Origin: Fibrobacter succinogenes
Lineage (GTDB): Bacteria; Fibrobacterota; Fibrobacteria; Fibrobacterales; Fibrobacteraceae
Length of the DNA: 64,000 bases
NCBI GenBank assembly: GCA_902756345.1
Contig: CACVQR010000007.1
Span: 124,001-188,000 of the forward strand
Reading direction: 5' to 3'
In this document: in pieces, positions 34,436-43,552 of the stretch
Layout: every line of letters begins with the position of its first letter
How positions within the stretch are numbered: position 1 is the stretch's first letter
Translations under genes and position numbers: made by a program
Notes under the pieces: generated by a model
Told to the model about the DNA's origin: nothing
Database searches by the model: none
What the model saw: the letters and a program-made list of their open reading frames with translations, nothing else

Positions 34436-34484
34436 TCACTGAAAATAGGATGAGAACCCTCGCAGAGGGTTCGTTTCGCGCGAT

Positions 34485-37400
34485 TTATTTAACCCGAACA
34501 TGCTTCATGCTGTAGCCGATTTTCACTAAGTAAGAACCGGAGCTCGGTACCTGCAAATCCATGCTGGACGCACTCGTGCGACCGGTATAGATGACGCGGC
34601 CTTGCATATCGAACAATGCCAGCGGCATGCCGACTCGCGCACCGTCAATATGGATATTACGGCCGGCAGTAGTGACGACCATATTCGCATCCCAGACGAG
34701 GGCGATATGATTCGTCTTGCTGGAACTGGACTTCGGCGCATTACTCGAGCTAGACTTCGCGCTGCTGCTGGACCCTGCCGAGCTGGAGCTAGATTTTGCA
34801 CTGCTACTAGATTCTACCGTGCTAGAACTAGATTTCGGAGCGTCGCTAGAGCTGGACTTTGCCGAACTGGAACTAGATTTTGGCGTATCGCTAGAACTCG
34901 ACAGCACAGAGCTGGACGAACTCGAAACAGAAGAAGAGGACTGCTGTTCGGAACTCGAGCTGACCACGCTGGAACTAGAGGATTCTGGACAGGATTTGTC
35001 GTCGCGGAGAACCCACTTGGGCCAGAATTCCTTGTCGCCAATCGAACCCTTCGAAATAGAATCAATAGGTTCGCCTTCAAGGCCTTCATTGTCATACCAG
35101 CCTGCAAAGGTATAGCAGGTCCGATCATCTAGGACCACAAGTGCCATGGCGCTTCCATGGCTATAACGACTCTCGTACCAGTACGGAAAGAATTGGTCAT
35201 CCTCATGGTATATAATCTTGTACTTCTCACAGGTAAAGTATGCGCTGACGGTATCAGACTGTGTTACCTTGTCAAAAACTTCCACGCCGTTCTGGAATGT
35301 TACATAACTATCGTTCAATTTACAGCCGGGGTCGGGTACAGCCTTCAATGTGACGCTTGAGCCGTAGTCATAATACCCCACGCCTTCTACGGTGCCACTG
35401 CAACCGTCTACGTCGTTGATTTCTGCGCCCAAGTAGAACCGTCTCATTTCTAAACTTGCGTAATAGTGCAGTTCGCCCGTAGCTGTCGCGCTAATCTTGC
35501 TGATAGAATCGCCCGAAAAATCAGCGTTGTCGAACCACCCGTGGAAATTGTAGCCTTCGTGAAACGGAATGGGCAACTGCGTTTCTACGCCTTCCTCATA
35601 GGAGCTCGCATATTTGACAGGATCACTTTCATAGGTGTACAGGACAAGCTTCGAATACTTGTGTTCGCCTTCATAGCCCTTAATCTCGGAGGTAAACACG
35701 GGATATGGATCAACGCCCACCTCTTGTCCCCAAATCAAACCATTGATTTCACCGTTGTCATAGTGATGCAAAGCATTGGCGACAAAGCCATTGGCAAATT
35801 TTTCTTCGTCAACGCCATTCACCGTACTATCCGGAATCAAAGTAGAAGGGTAAAATACGTTATCAGCATGCACATTATCGGGACGGATTGTTCCCGCCAG
35901 AGCTCCAATCCTAATGGGATGGCAGTGGTTTTGGATAGTCCCCAATAGGTAAGAATTGACAATAGACAACGGAGCGCCGGCGACTCCGACGAACCCGCCA
36001 ATCACGACGCCTTCAAAGGCACCGGCCCCAATCGGACAAGAATTCCCGGTGACGATATCCCCGACATGGAATGAATTCTCTATACGGACATGTCCGTAGT
36101 TGCCGCCGACAAATCCGCCCATATAGCTATAGCCATGAACCTGACCTTTAGCATACGACTGGCTTATCAGGACATCAGCTTCATTGACTATGCCAATCAT
36201 GGAACCTACCCCATTTTCATTCGCAGACACGTCTCCGTCAACAAAACTATTGGTAATGGTCACCTGCGCGCCATCCCAGATATCGCCAATAAACCCGCCG
36301 ACATCGTAGTCCCCTCCCATCTCGCCAGTCCTGCCGGAATTTTTCAAAACAACTTTCGCCCCATAATGAACAGAGCCAACAATTCCGCCTATTCTATAAT
36401 TTCCCCAAGCAATAGCATCCACCAGAATGCTGTCCAGAGTAACCCTGGAACTATCCTTCACGCCACCAATGACAGTACCTGCGTACCATTTTGCAGTAAA
36501 TGCGCAGTCCTGCAATCTAAGGTTCTTGATGACGACCGGATTTTCATCGCTGCCCCCGGAAACCGATCCGAACAGGCCCACATATGCCGATTCTACACGA
36601 TTAAGCCCATCATATCCTGGCCACCACGAAAGGCCGCCAATGGTAAAGCCGTTGCCGTCAAAGCTTCCCGCAAAATCCTGGATGGGAATCCACCACAGTC
36701 TCCCATTCTCATCATTCTTTTCGTACTTGACGTCGGCCACGAGTTTTCCGCAAGCCAGGGAATCCTTTTTCGCTCCGGGAGCACCGTTCACAATGGCCGC
36801 AAAACCGAACAGGTCGTCCATGGTAGCAATCTCATAGCAGTCTCCCTTAGGCTCGGGAATTTTCCACCATTTCCCGTAAATCGTCAAATCACCGGTAAGG
36901 CGATACGATATAGAATCAACGGGATGCCCGGCACCATCTGTATTGTAGAACCAGCCACTAAAGACATACCCGTCCCTTTGTGCCGGAACATACTTAAAGG
37001 GCCTTGTTTCGCCTTCGATATAATACTCGGGATATGAGGTGGTGTCGCCATCAAAAGAGACTACCGTCAGCTTCGAGATATTAACCGAAGAACCCGTGTA
37101 GCCAACAACCTTGCCGCTAAAAATCGGGAGCGGATCCACACCCACATTTTGGCCCCATATCTCTCCATCGTCATTCGCATAATGCAACCTTGTGGCAATC
37201 GTGCCGTCGGCAAATTCCTCTAAAGGGTCTCCCGCATAATAGGAACTAATTGTATCCGGATAGAAGAAATTGTCCCATCTAATCACTGCATACGAACCAT
37301 ATTCTTCATTACGGGTATATAGAGGTTTAATTATCCCATCCCCAATAGTATACCCATTGACTATCCGCAACGTATCGTGTGCATACCCCACAAGGGCTGC

Positions 37401-38117
37401 ACTTCCAGCAACATTATAAACATTCTTTAAAGAGACAACGCCCCTAGCATCGGCGACAAAAATGCCAGTCTGCTCCTTGTCGTAAAAATCGTACGAAATC
37501 TTTCCCGCGTTATAGGAATTGGAAATCGTCAAGTGGCCATATTGCGTAAGGACAAAGCACGAAACCAGGCCTTGGGAAGCGGTATAATCAACGCTATTGT
37601 ACACATGGTCCAATATGACGTATCCGTCGCTCTTACGAATTAGCCCGATATTTCCCCATCTCGAATCAATGGTTGAGTTTACCCAGCCCACGTTTTTGAC
37701 AACCGCCGGTTTTTCTTTTGTCCCCTCGATTAACTTAAAAAAGAAGTCGTCGCCGATAATTCCGAGGTTGGAAATCGTGTGACCGTTTCCGTCAAAGGTT
37801 CCTGAAAAGGTCTCCATCGGGTCCCATCCAAATTCGTCGGCAATAAGACTGATATCAGCTGTGAGTACACCGCAGGCTGTAGAGTCTTTTATATGGACGT
37901 AGTCAAACCTATCGCCGTTTTCGTCCCAAAACTCGCCGTCGGGAGAATACTCCTCGACACTAAACCCGTTCACGATTCGAATAAAGCCGTTCATCTCCTG
38001 GGCCGTGGATATCTGGTAGCAGCCGTCCACCTTTGGCGGATACTCTAGATATTCATCTGCGAACGAGAACGCGCACAGGGCGAGTGTCAGGATAAAGGCA
38101 AATTTCTTCAAGAACAT
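34485..38117 (-). CDS. Large surface/secreted protein with GLUG-type repeats, InlB-like repeats, Ser-rich linker and sorting-like tail
   Basis: 1210 residues. ATG 38117 (signal peptide FLKKFAFILTLALCAFSFA) has a strong GGAGGAG site upstream; the longer open frame runs through the tRNA-Glu hairpin array and is spurious. It has two blocks of GLUG-type repeats, likely beta-helical (VIGGFVGVAGAPLSIVNSYL, VGGFIGDIWDGAQVTITNSF), and several repeats of the InlB/Listeria-Bacteroides type (RDGYVFSGWFYNTDGAG, CYTFAGWYDNEGLEG). Residues ~1045-1130 are Ser-rich, and the last ~75 (GMPLALFDMQGRVIYTG, then SGSYLVKIG and KHVRVK) resemble a type IX secretion C-terminal signal. Probably an adhesin or cell-surface protein; the ligand is unknown. 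Confidence 0.85.
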   Translation of the reverse strand: MFLKKFAFILTLALCAFSFADEYLEYPPKVDGCYQISTAQEMNGFIRIVNGFSVEEYSPDGEFWDENGDRFDYVHIKDSTACGVLTADISLIADEFGWDPMETFSGTFDGNGHTISNLGIIGDDFFFKLIEGTKEKPAVVKNVGWVNSTIDSRWGNIGLIRKSDGYVILDHVYNSVDYTASQGLVSCFVLTQYGHLTISNSYNAGKISYDFYDKEQTGIFVADARGVVSLKNVYNVAGSAALVGYAHDTLRIVNGYTIGDGIIKPLYTRNEEYGSYAVIRWDNFFYPDTISSYYAGDPLEEFADGTIATRLHYANDDGEIWGQNVGVDPLPIFSGKVVGYTGSSVNISKLTVVSFDGDTTSYPEYYIEGETRPFKYVPAQRDGYVFSGWFYNTDGAGHPVDSISYRLTGDLTIYGKWWKIPEPKGDCYEIATMDDLFGFAAIVNGAPGAKKDSLACGKLVADVKYEKNDENGRLWWIPIQDFAGSFDGNGFTIGGLSWWPGYDGLNRVESAYVGLFGSVSGGSDENPVVIKNLRLQDCAFTAKWYAGTVIGGVKDSSRVTLDSILVDAIAWGNYRIGGIVGSVHYGAKVVLKNSGRTGEMGGDYDVGGFIGDIWDGAQVTITNSFVDGDVSANENGVGSMIGIVNEADVLISQSYAKGQVHGYSYMGGFVGGNYGHVRIENSFHVGDIVTGNSCPIGAGAFEGVVIGGFVGVAGAPLSIVNSYLLGTIQNHCHPIRIGALAGTIRPDNVHADNVFYPSTLIPDSTVNGVDEEKFANGFVANALHHYDNGEINGLIWGQEVGVDPYPVFTSEIKGYEGEHKYSKLVLYTYESDPVKYASSYEEGVETQLPIPFHEGYNFHGWFDNADFSGDSISKISATATGELHYYASLEMRRFYLGAEINDVDGCSGTVEGVGYYDYGSSVTLKAVPDPGCKLNDSYVTFQNGVEVFDKVTQSDTVSAYFTCEKYKIIYHEDDQFFPYWYESRYSHGSAMALVVLDDRTCYTFAGWYDNEGLEGEPIDSISKGSIGDKEFWPKWVLRDDKSCPESSSSSVVSSSSEQQSSSSVSSSSSSVLSSSSDTPKSSSSSAKSSSSDAPKSSSSTVESSSSAKSSSSSAGSSSSAKSSSSNAPKSSSSKTNHIALVWDANMVVTTAGRNIHIDGARVGMPLALFDMQGRVIYTGRTSASSMDLQVPSSGSYLVKIGYSMKHVRVK

Positions 38118-38175
38118 CTTGTTTTCTCCTCCTTCAAGACAAATTCTTCTTTTAATGTAACTTTTTTTAAAGGGA

Positions 38176-38396
38176 CTGTCCGCCCAATTACAAAAAAAAG
38201 ACCAACCTTTGGTTGAGCCTTTTTTTATACCCTTTGTCACGATTGAAAAAAGGAACCTTTCTTTCGAAAGGTTCCTTTTATACCTTTGAATGGGTTGAAA
38301 AAAAGGACTCATCTAATGATGAATCCTTTTTATACCCTTTGTCGCGGTTGGCTTGGGTGTATAAAAAAAGAACCAACCTTTCAGTTGGTTCTTTTA
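38176..38396 (-). repeat. Hairpin array downstream of tRNA-Glu copy 1 (four units)
   Basis: Four terminator-like hairpins, each followed on the plus strand by TATACC (38226, 38279, 38331, 38395; steps 53, 52, 64). On the minus strand each reads GGTATAAA, A-run, stem-loop, T-run, then a short CAACC-type spacer. Stem sequences differ completely (for example GGAACCTTTC/GAAAGGTTCC and GAACCAAC/GTTGGTTC), while the flanks are conserved. The array runs from the tRNA 3' end to about 60 bases before the surface-protein gene. Confidence 0.85.
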
Positions 38397-38469
38397 TACC
38401 CCCAAGCGGTTTCGAACCGCTGTTGCGGGAATGAAAATCCCGAGTCCTGGGCCACTAGACGATAGGGGC
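38397..38469 (-). tRNA. tRNA-Glu (anticodon TTC), copy 1
   Basis: 73 bases on the minus strand: GCCCCTA acceptor, anticodon arm CGGGA-TTTTCAT-TCCCG with TTC, T arm AGCGG-TTCGAAA-CCGCT, 3' end TGGGGGTA without CCA. It is identical to copy 2. The first acceptor pair appears to be G-T. Confidence 0.95.
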
Positions 38470-38483
38470 GATTTGTGCGACCA

Positions 38484-38511
38484 AATATAGGTAAGTATTT
38501 TTGTTTGTCAA
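38484..38511 (-). promoter_or_regulatory. Promoter of tRNA-Glu copy 1
   Basis: On the minus strand TTGACA (38511-38506), 16 bases, TATATT (38489-38484), then TTGG-type sequence and the tRNA 15 bases later. The -10 region and its flanks match those of copy 2. Confidence 0.8.
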
Positions 38512-38529
38512 GGGTGTTTTTTATTTGAA

Positions 38530-38736
38530 AATAAAAAACTCAGCTTCGCTGAGAGTGCTCTTTATACCTTTGAAAGGGTTGAAAAAAAAGACACAACTGA
38601 ATGTTGTGCCTTTTTTATACCCTGTGAGGCGGTTTGCTCGCGGGTAAAAAGAAAAGGTCCATCAAAAGATGAACCTTTTCTTATACCTTTAAAAAGGTTG
38701 AAAAAGAAAGGATGTGTCTTTGACACATCCTTTCTT
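38530..38736 (-). repeat. Hairpin array downstream of tRNA-Glu copy 2 (four units)
   Basis: Same scaffold as 38176-38396: TATACC at 38563, 38616, 38682 and 38737 (the last inside the tRNA end), steps 53, 66, 55. Stems are CTCAGC/GCTGAG, CACAAC/GTTGTG, CATC/GATG with flanks, and GGATGTGTC/GACACATCC. On the minus strand each ends in a T-run. The array fills the gap between the two tRNA genes. Confidence 0.85.
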
Positions 38737-38738
38737 TA

Positions 38739-38811
38739 TACCCCCAAGCGGTTTCGAACCGCTGTTGCGGGAATGAAAATCCCGAGTCCTGGGCCACTAG
38801 ACGATAGGGGC
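38739..38811 (-). tRNA. tRNA-Glu (anticodon TTC), copy 2
   Basis: 73 bases, identical to copy 1 (GCCCCTA acceptor, TTC anticodon). It is the promoter-proximal of the two tandem copies and is followed by its own hairpin array. Confidence 0.95.
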
Positions 38812-38825
38812 GTTTAGTAGGGCCA

Positions 38826-38854
38826 AATATAGGTAACTATTTAATTTTAGTCAA
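38826..38854 (-). promoter_or_regulatory. Promoter of tRNA-Glu copy 2
   Basis: On the minus strand TTGACT (38854-38849), 17 bases, TATATT (38831-38826), tRNA 5' end 15 bases further on. It is one of the clearest promoters in the window. Confidence 0.85.
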
Positions 38855-38886
38855 GGGGGCAACTGGAAAAAAGTTAATTTTTCTGC

Positions 38887-40431
38887 GTGAATTTGCGAAA
38901 ATGGCTGGAAAAATCCCTGAAAGGCGGTGTAATCCGCTTTTTGCCGATGGCGCTTTTGGCAAGTGCTGCCGATGCGGCGGTGCTTTGGGGTGTTCGCTCC
39001 TTTATTGATATCGTTGGGGGCAAGGCCGATATTCCGCTTGCAGCCTGGGTCGGGGGAATGGTGGTTCTCGCCATGCTTCGCCTGTTGTTCCTGTACGGCA
39101 AGTCAAAAGTTTCCGAAGGTTGGCTCTATAAAGTTTCGGCACGGGTGCAGGCGTGGTTCTTGCACAGGCTCCGTGATCTCGCTCCTAAGAATTTCCATAC
39201 CCCCAAGGGCGAACGCATGGTCGAATCCGCTTACGAGGCGACCGTCGTGCTCCAGAATAACGGTGGCGTTTTTTTTCAGGCGGTTCAGGCGATTCTTCAA
39301 CTGATTGTCTTTTTACCGGTGCTCTTTTACATTTCCTGGCCGCTTACCGCATTCCTTTTCGTGGTGATTGTGCCGCTGGTGGCGGTCCTCCAGCGAAAAC
39401 TCCACAAGCTAGGGCCCGCCGAAGAATCCTTGTTGCGGTCCCGTTCCGATTTCCGCGGAAACCTGTCGCTTGCCCGTAGGCTTTTTAGGCAGTGGAGCGG
39501 CCGCGACGAGCGCAAGGATATCTCGGATGGTCTTCTGAAAGATGTCCGTGGCCTCCGTGATGCAGGTTTCTCCGCCGCTATCAAAAAATCCGGCCTTTCG
39601 CTTTTGACCGAGACGGTTTCGGTGCTTGCAATGGTCTTGGTGCTTGCGTTCTGTGCGCTTTTGATGGCCCGCGGCTACATGGACGCGTCTGGCCTGGTGC
39701 TGTTTACCTCGGCGGTGCTCCTCTGCTACAAGCCTGTCAAGGAATGCGCCCGCGTCATGCCGCAGTTCCGCTCGGCAGTTTCGGCAATCAATGTCCTCGA
39801 AGAATTTGAAAAGCTTGAATTGGCCGGAAAATCCGCTGGCAAAGATATTGCTGCGTCCGGTGCGGTGTCCATTCACAAGGGACAATTCACTTATGAAGGC
39901 TCCGAAACTCCTGTATTCACGGACCTTGCGCTCCAGTGGTCCCGCGAAAAACCGGTTCTTGTCCGCGGTAAAAATGGGGTGGGCAAGTCCACGCTATTGC
40001 GTCTGCTTTCGGGGCTTGAACGCTGGAATTCTGCCGATGCGAATACCCCCCGCGATGTGTTCTTTGTCGCACAAGACCTGGAACTTCCGCCTAGGTGGAT
40101 GCTTTCCCGCCTTCTCGAAAAACGCTGCGATTCCGAATCGTCTTCGATCCTCAAGTCCTTTATGCAGTTTTCGGGTGCCGCCCCCCTCCTTCAAAAATCA
40201 GGCCTTTCAGGCGGCGAACGTGCCCGCGTGGCGCTCCTTTGGGCGCTCGCCTCGGACTCCCGCACGATTCTTCTGGATGAACCTTTTGCGTCCGTGGCGC
40301 TGGCCGACCGCGAAAAGCTGCTGAAATCCTACCTTGATGCAGCTCACGCTTTGGATAAATGGACAATTATTGTGAGTCATGATGTGCTTGCTCCCGAAGT
40401 TGAATGTATATTTAATGTTGCAAAGCTTTAG
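38887..40431 (+). CDS. ABC transporter, fused permease and ATPase
   Basis: 514 residues, a half-transporter of the exporter type. The N-terminal ~290 residues hold about five or six membrane helices (LPMALLASAADAAVLWGV, LIVFLPVLFYISWPLTAFLF, TVSVLAMVLVLAFCALLM). The ATPase domain has Walker A VRGKNGVGKSTLLRLLSG (about 360-376), signature LSGGERARVALLWAL (about 440-454), Walker B TILLDEPFASV and the switch His in IIVSHD. The start is GTG 38887, chosen because it is the first codon after the tRNA promoter region that fits; no ribosome-binding site is obvious. It is first of an apparent operon with the ICMT-like gene, waaA and ispH. The substrate is unknown. Confidence 0.85.
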   Translation: MNLRKWLEKSLKGGVIRFLPMALLASAADAAVLWGVRSFIDIVGGKADIPLAAWVGGMVVLAMLRLLFLYGKSKVSEGWLYKVSARVQAWFLHRLRDLAPKNFHTPKGERMVESAYEATVVLQNNGGVFFQAVQAILQLIVFLPVLFYISWPLTAFLFVVIVPLVAVLQRKLHKLGPAEESLLRSRSDFRGNLSLARRLFRQWSGRDERKDISDGLLKDVRGLRDAGFSAAIKKSGLSLLTETVSVLAMVLVLAFCALLMARGYMDASGLVLFTSAVLLCYKPVKECARVMPQFRSAVSAINVLEEFEKLELAGKSAGKDIAASGAVSIHKGQFTYEGSETPVFTDLALQWSREKPVLVRGKNGVGKSTLLRLLSGLERWNSADANTPRDVFFVAQDLELPPRWMLSRLLEKRCDSESSSILKSFMQFSGAAPLLQKSGLSGGERARVALLWALASDSRTILLDEPFASVALADREKLLKSYLDAAHALDKWTIIVSHDVLAPEVECIFNVAKL

Positions 40432-40441
40432 CGGAGGTGAC

Positions 40442-41122
40442 ATGGACGAACCAGTTGAAAATCAGAATGAGCGGATAAATCCGGTTGAAAATACGGTCAA
40501 ACAGAGCGACTATTCGTCTGTTGAAACGGCACAGCTCCCCGAAGAAGAACCTAAGCGCGAGTTCCTTTTCCGTTACCGCGGGTGGGTTTTGGGTGTCCTT
40601 TCGTTAATCATGCTGGTATTTGAACCGGCTGACCTCGAAATTGTCATGTTCCTTGTCTTTGTCAATGTGTTCATCTTGGCGTTTTACTTGCGCGTCAAGG
40701 CTCGCCGCGTCATTGGCGACCATACGCGTGGAGACATCCAGGATGCCGACGAGTTGGTGACTTGGGGCGCCTACGCTAGGTTGCGGCATCCGTTGTACGT
40801 GTCTAACGCGGCGTTTGGGATTTCGCTGATTATCTTGCACTTGGGTCTGAGCCTGCGCGTCATTCCGTTCATCGTGGTTCTTGTCGCGTTTGAAGTCTAT
40901 TTGGGTAAACTCGATGACCGCTTCCTGGAGAAAAAGTTCGGTGACGAGTGGAAAATCTGGGCGCAGCAGACCCCAGCTTTTTTTCCGCGAGAATTCCACC
41001 GCTCTGGACCGATGCGTTCTGCAAAAGAGGCGTTCCTTGCAGACCATTTTACATGGCTCTGGATGATCATGATCCTTTTGCTGATTGTTGTCCGTAAGAT
41101 TGCGTTCATGCTATGGACTTAA
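40442..41122 (+). CDS. ICMT/PEMT-like membrane methyltransferase
   Basis: 226 residues. ATG 40442 has a strong GGAGGTGA site. After an acidic ~50-residue cytoplasmic N-terminus come four or five membrane helices. The family signature is near the C-terminus: GAYARLRHPLYVSNAAFGISLIILHLG (about 120-146, the RHPxY motif that binds SAM) and LEKKFGDEWKIWAQQTPAFFP (about 175-195). This matches the isoprenylcysteine carboxyl methyltransferase and phospholipid methyltransferase group; in bacteria the substrates are mostly unknown. It overlaps waaA by 10 bases, so coupled translation in an envelope operon is likely. Confidence 0.8.
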   Translation: MDEPVENQNERINPVENTVKQSDYSSVETAQLPEEEPKREFLFRYRGWVLGVLSLIMLVFEPADLEIVMFLVFVNVFILAFYLRVKARRVIGDHTRGDIQDADELVTWGAYARLRHPLYVSNAAFGISLIILHLGLSLRVIPFIVVLVAFEVYLGKLDDRFLEKKFGDEWKIWAQQTPAFFPREFHRSGPMRSAKEAFLADHFTWLWMIMILLLIVVRKIAFMLWT

Positions 41123-42303
41123 ACGTAAAGAATTTAGGACGCCTTGTTGTAGGGACTGCCATTAAGACGGTGGCGCGTGCCGCTAGCAAGTTGCCTCGCC
41201 TCGATCGCGAATATCATATTGAAGAACGTTTGTCTGGACCGTGGCCAAGCGGCGGTCCGTATCTTTGGCTTCATGGGGCAAGTCTCGGCGAATGCCGCAT
41301 GCTTCTTGGACTTGCGCATGCACTCCGAGAGGACTTGCCGAATTGTCCGAAGATTCTGATTACTTCGCAGAAAGTCGAAGTGGTCTCGTTCCTGAAGGAT
41401 TCCTGCGCAGGCGTCGCCGAGGTGGCTATTGCTCCGGCCGATGTACCGTCGGCATTGCACTTGTTTGCAAGTGCGGTGCAGCCCCTGGGGCTAGTCTTAG
41501 CCGAAAATGAACTTTGGCCGGGTTACCTTTCGACCATGTCCAAACTTTCGACCCGCCGAAACATTGCGCTTGTTTCAGGACGTTACCGCAAGTCGTTCCC
41601 GTTCATCAATTTTTCGGGGATGGGTTATGCCTGCATGCAGACGGCTGCGGACCTTGGCCGTTTCACGTATGCGAGCAAGGGCTTTGTTCCGTGCACCATG
41701 GGTGGCGACTGGAAACTTTTAAACTGGGCCCGTGATGGAGGCCTGGTCTGTGAACCTGAAAAGCCGACTGTCGACGTGGTGTTCCTGTCGTTCCATCAAG
41801 AAGAAGCCGAAGCGCTTGTGTCCATGGCGAAGGATTCCGTGGACAAGGGAGAATCGGTAGTGCTCATGCCGCGCAAACTTTCGGAACTGAATTTGTTCCG
41901 AAGACTTTTGAAAGAGTCTGAACTGCCTGTGGTAGATTACCCTTCTGTCGAGAAGGGCGCTGTCTCCTTGGTGACCCGCTTTGGGCTTTCCCGCGAGATT
42001 CTTCTGAAATCTAGGAGTGCAGTCGTGGGCGGCTCGTTTGACCGTCGTTTAGGAATCCATGATTTCTGGGAACCTTTGCAGATGGGCGTATCCACGTGTG
42101 TCGGTCCTTACGCCATGGGGCATGACGATGTGGTAGCTAAACTGGTCGACGCACATGTGGTCGCCCGGATTTTTACTCCGGCGGATTTCTTGCGTCGCCG
42201 TCACCCTTCGCCCGATGCAGTGCGGACGTTTTTGATGGCCGAGCGAATGAAGGTTTTGAATTCTTATAAGTTGTTGTTGAATTTTATAAAAGGGATTTTA
42301 TGA
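41113..42303 (+). CDS. waaA: 3-deoxy-D-manno-octulosonic acid (Kdo) transferase
   Basis: Transfers Kdo from CMP-Kdo onto lipid A precursor at the inner membrane, starting the LPS core. 396 residues versus about 425 in E. coli. Characteristic stretches are YLWLHGASLGECRMLLGLAHAL (about 55-76, the HxxSxGE motif with the catalytic Glu), ILITSQKVE, LVLAENELWPGY (ENELWP), and the C-terminal GT-B part VVGGSFDRRLGIHDFWEPLQMGVSTCVGPYAMGH. It overlaps the preceding gene by 10 bases and the following ispH by 4 (ATGA). Confidence 0.93.
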   Translation: MDLNVKNLGRLVVGTAIKTVARAASKLPRLDREYHIEERLSGPWPSGGPYLWLHGASLGECRMLLGLAHALREDLPNCPKILITSQKVEVVSFLKDSCAGVAEVAIAPADVPSALHLFASAVQPLGLVLAENELWPGYLSTMSKLSTRRNIALVSGRYRKSFPFINFSGMGYACMQTAADLGRFTYASKGFVPCTMGGDWKLLNWARDGGLVCEPEKPTVDVVFLSFHQEEAEALVSMAKDSVDKGESVVLMPRKLSELNLFRRLLKESELPVVDYPSVEKGAVSLVTRFGLSREILLKSRSAVVGGSFDRRLGIHDFWEPLQMGVSTCVGPYAMGHDDVVAKLVDAHVVARIFTPADFLRRRHPSPDAVRTFLMAERMKVLNSYKLLLNFIKGIL

Positions 42304-43232
42304 AAAAGGTGATTCTTGCAACCCCCCGCGGATTCTGCGCCGGTGTAGACCGTGCCATTCATGTGGTGGAACGCGCTATTGAAAAGTTTGGAACCCCTAT
42401 CTACGTGCGTCACGAAATCGTGCACAACAAGTTTGTGGTCGATACTCTCAAGTCCGAGGGCGTTGTCTTTGTTGATGAACTCAATGAAGTCCCGTCGGGC
42501 TCGGTGGTTATTTTCTCTGCCCACGGGGTCGCCGAAGAAATCTATGCCGATGCCGAAAAACGCGGACTGCAGGTGCTGGATGCTAGCTGTCCGCTGGTGC
42601 TCAAGGTACATTTCAGCGCAAAGCGTCATTATGCCGCCGGCCGCCATATCATTCTGATTGGGCATGCAGGCCATGCCGAAGTGGAGGGCACTTTGGGACA
42701 GCTTCCGCCGGGAGCCATCACGCTGATCAAGAACGAAACCGACGCACGGACGGTGGAAGTTCCCGCAGACAAGGAACTCGCCTATATTACGCAGACCACG
42801 CTTTCGGTGGCCGAAACCCGCAAAATTATCGAAGCGCTCAAAGAACGGTTCCCCAACATTATCGGTCCCGATGCGGGAGACTTATGCTATGCGACGGGTA
42901 ATCGTCAGGCGGCGGTCCTCGATCTCTGCTCCAAGGTGGATATGCTTCTGGTGGTGGGCGCCAAGAATTCCTCCAATTCCAGCCGTCTGATGGAACTTGG
43001 TCTTGAACAGGGAATCCCGAGCCATTTGATTGCCTCGGTCGAGGATTTGGAAATGGGTTGGTTCGACAATATTGAATCGGTGGGTATTTCGAGCGGCGCA
43101 AGTGCTCCCGAAGTGCTCGTTCAGGGGGTGGTAGACTGGATAAAAGAGAAATTTGCCCCCGTAGAAATCGAAAATTTCGTAAAATTGGTCGAATCTACCA
43201 AATTTAACCTGCCAAAGGCATTGCAAGATTGA
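42300..43232 (+). CDS. ispH: 4-hydroxy-3-methylbut-2-enyl diphosphate reductase
   Basis: Last step of the MEP isoprenoid pathway, an iron-sulfur enzyme making IPP and DMAPP. 310 residues. The three cluster cysteines are in GFCAGVDRAI (about residue 13), SCPLV (about 98) and DLCYATGNRQ (about 198), with the catalytic Glu region NETDART and the His pair VRHEIVHN and GHAGHAE. The start ATG 42300 overlaps the stop of waaA. Together with waaA and the ABC/ICMT genes it forms an envelope-precursor operon. Confidence 0.96.
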   Translation: MKKVILATPRGFCAGVDRAIHVVERAIEKFGTPIYVRHEIVHNKFVVDTLKSEGVVFVDELNEVPSGSVVIFSAHGVAEEIYADAEKRGLQVLDASCPLVLKVHFSAKRHYAAGRHIILIGHAGHAEVEGTLGQLPPGAITLIKNETDARTVEVPADKELAYITQTTLSVAETRKIIEALKERFPNIIGPDAGDLCYATGNRQAAVLDLCSKVDMLLVVGAKNSSNSSRLMELGLEQGIPSHLIASVEDLEMGWFDNIESVGISSGASAPEVLVQGVVDWIKEKFAPVEIENFVKLVESTKFNLPKALQD

Positions 43233-43301
43233 TAATTTAACCTTGACGGAATGGCGATTTTTTTCTAAAATTGCGTCCGTTATAAAACAACGGAGTTTAT
43301 T

Positions 43302-43523
43302 ATGAGCCGCATTTGTGAAGTTACCGGCAAGGCCGGCCTCGTGGGCAACATGGTTTCCCACTCTAACCGCAAGAAGTTGATGAAGCAGCTGCCGAACCTT
43401 CAGAAGAAGCGTTTCTACATTCCTGAAGAAGACCGCTGGGTGACCCTCCGCGTTAGCGCTGCAGGGCTTCGCACGATCAACAAGCTTGGTATCCAGGCTG
43501 TTGCTGCTGAACTCGGTATCTAA
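43302..43523 (+). CDS. rpmB: 50S ribosomal protein L28
   Basis: 73 residues, a small basic protein of the large subunit. The sequence [22 protein letters not shown] and the C-terminal [14 protein letters not shown] are diagnostic. The start ATG follows AACGGAG. It is downstream of ispH with a 69-base gap that may contain a promoter. A hairpin with a T-rich tail follows at 43553-43590. No rpmG is next to it in this window. Confidence 0.96.
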   Translation: MSRICEVTGKAGLVGNMVSHSNRKKLMKQLPNLQKKRFYIPEEDRWVTLRVSAAGLRTINKLGIQAVAAELGI

Positions 43524-43552
43524 TCTAGATTTCCTAAGGTTTGCCAAGATTC

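Noticed and set aside
38213-38434. 73-codon open frame across the hairpin array and tRNA-Glu
   Set aside because: It is translated hairpin and tRNA sequence (its SGFEPLLRE end comes from the tRNA), a common false gene.
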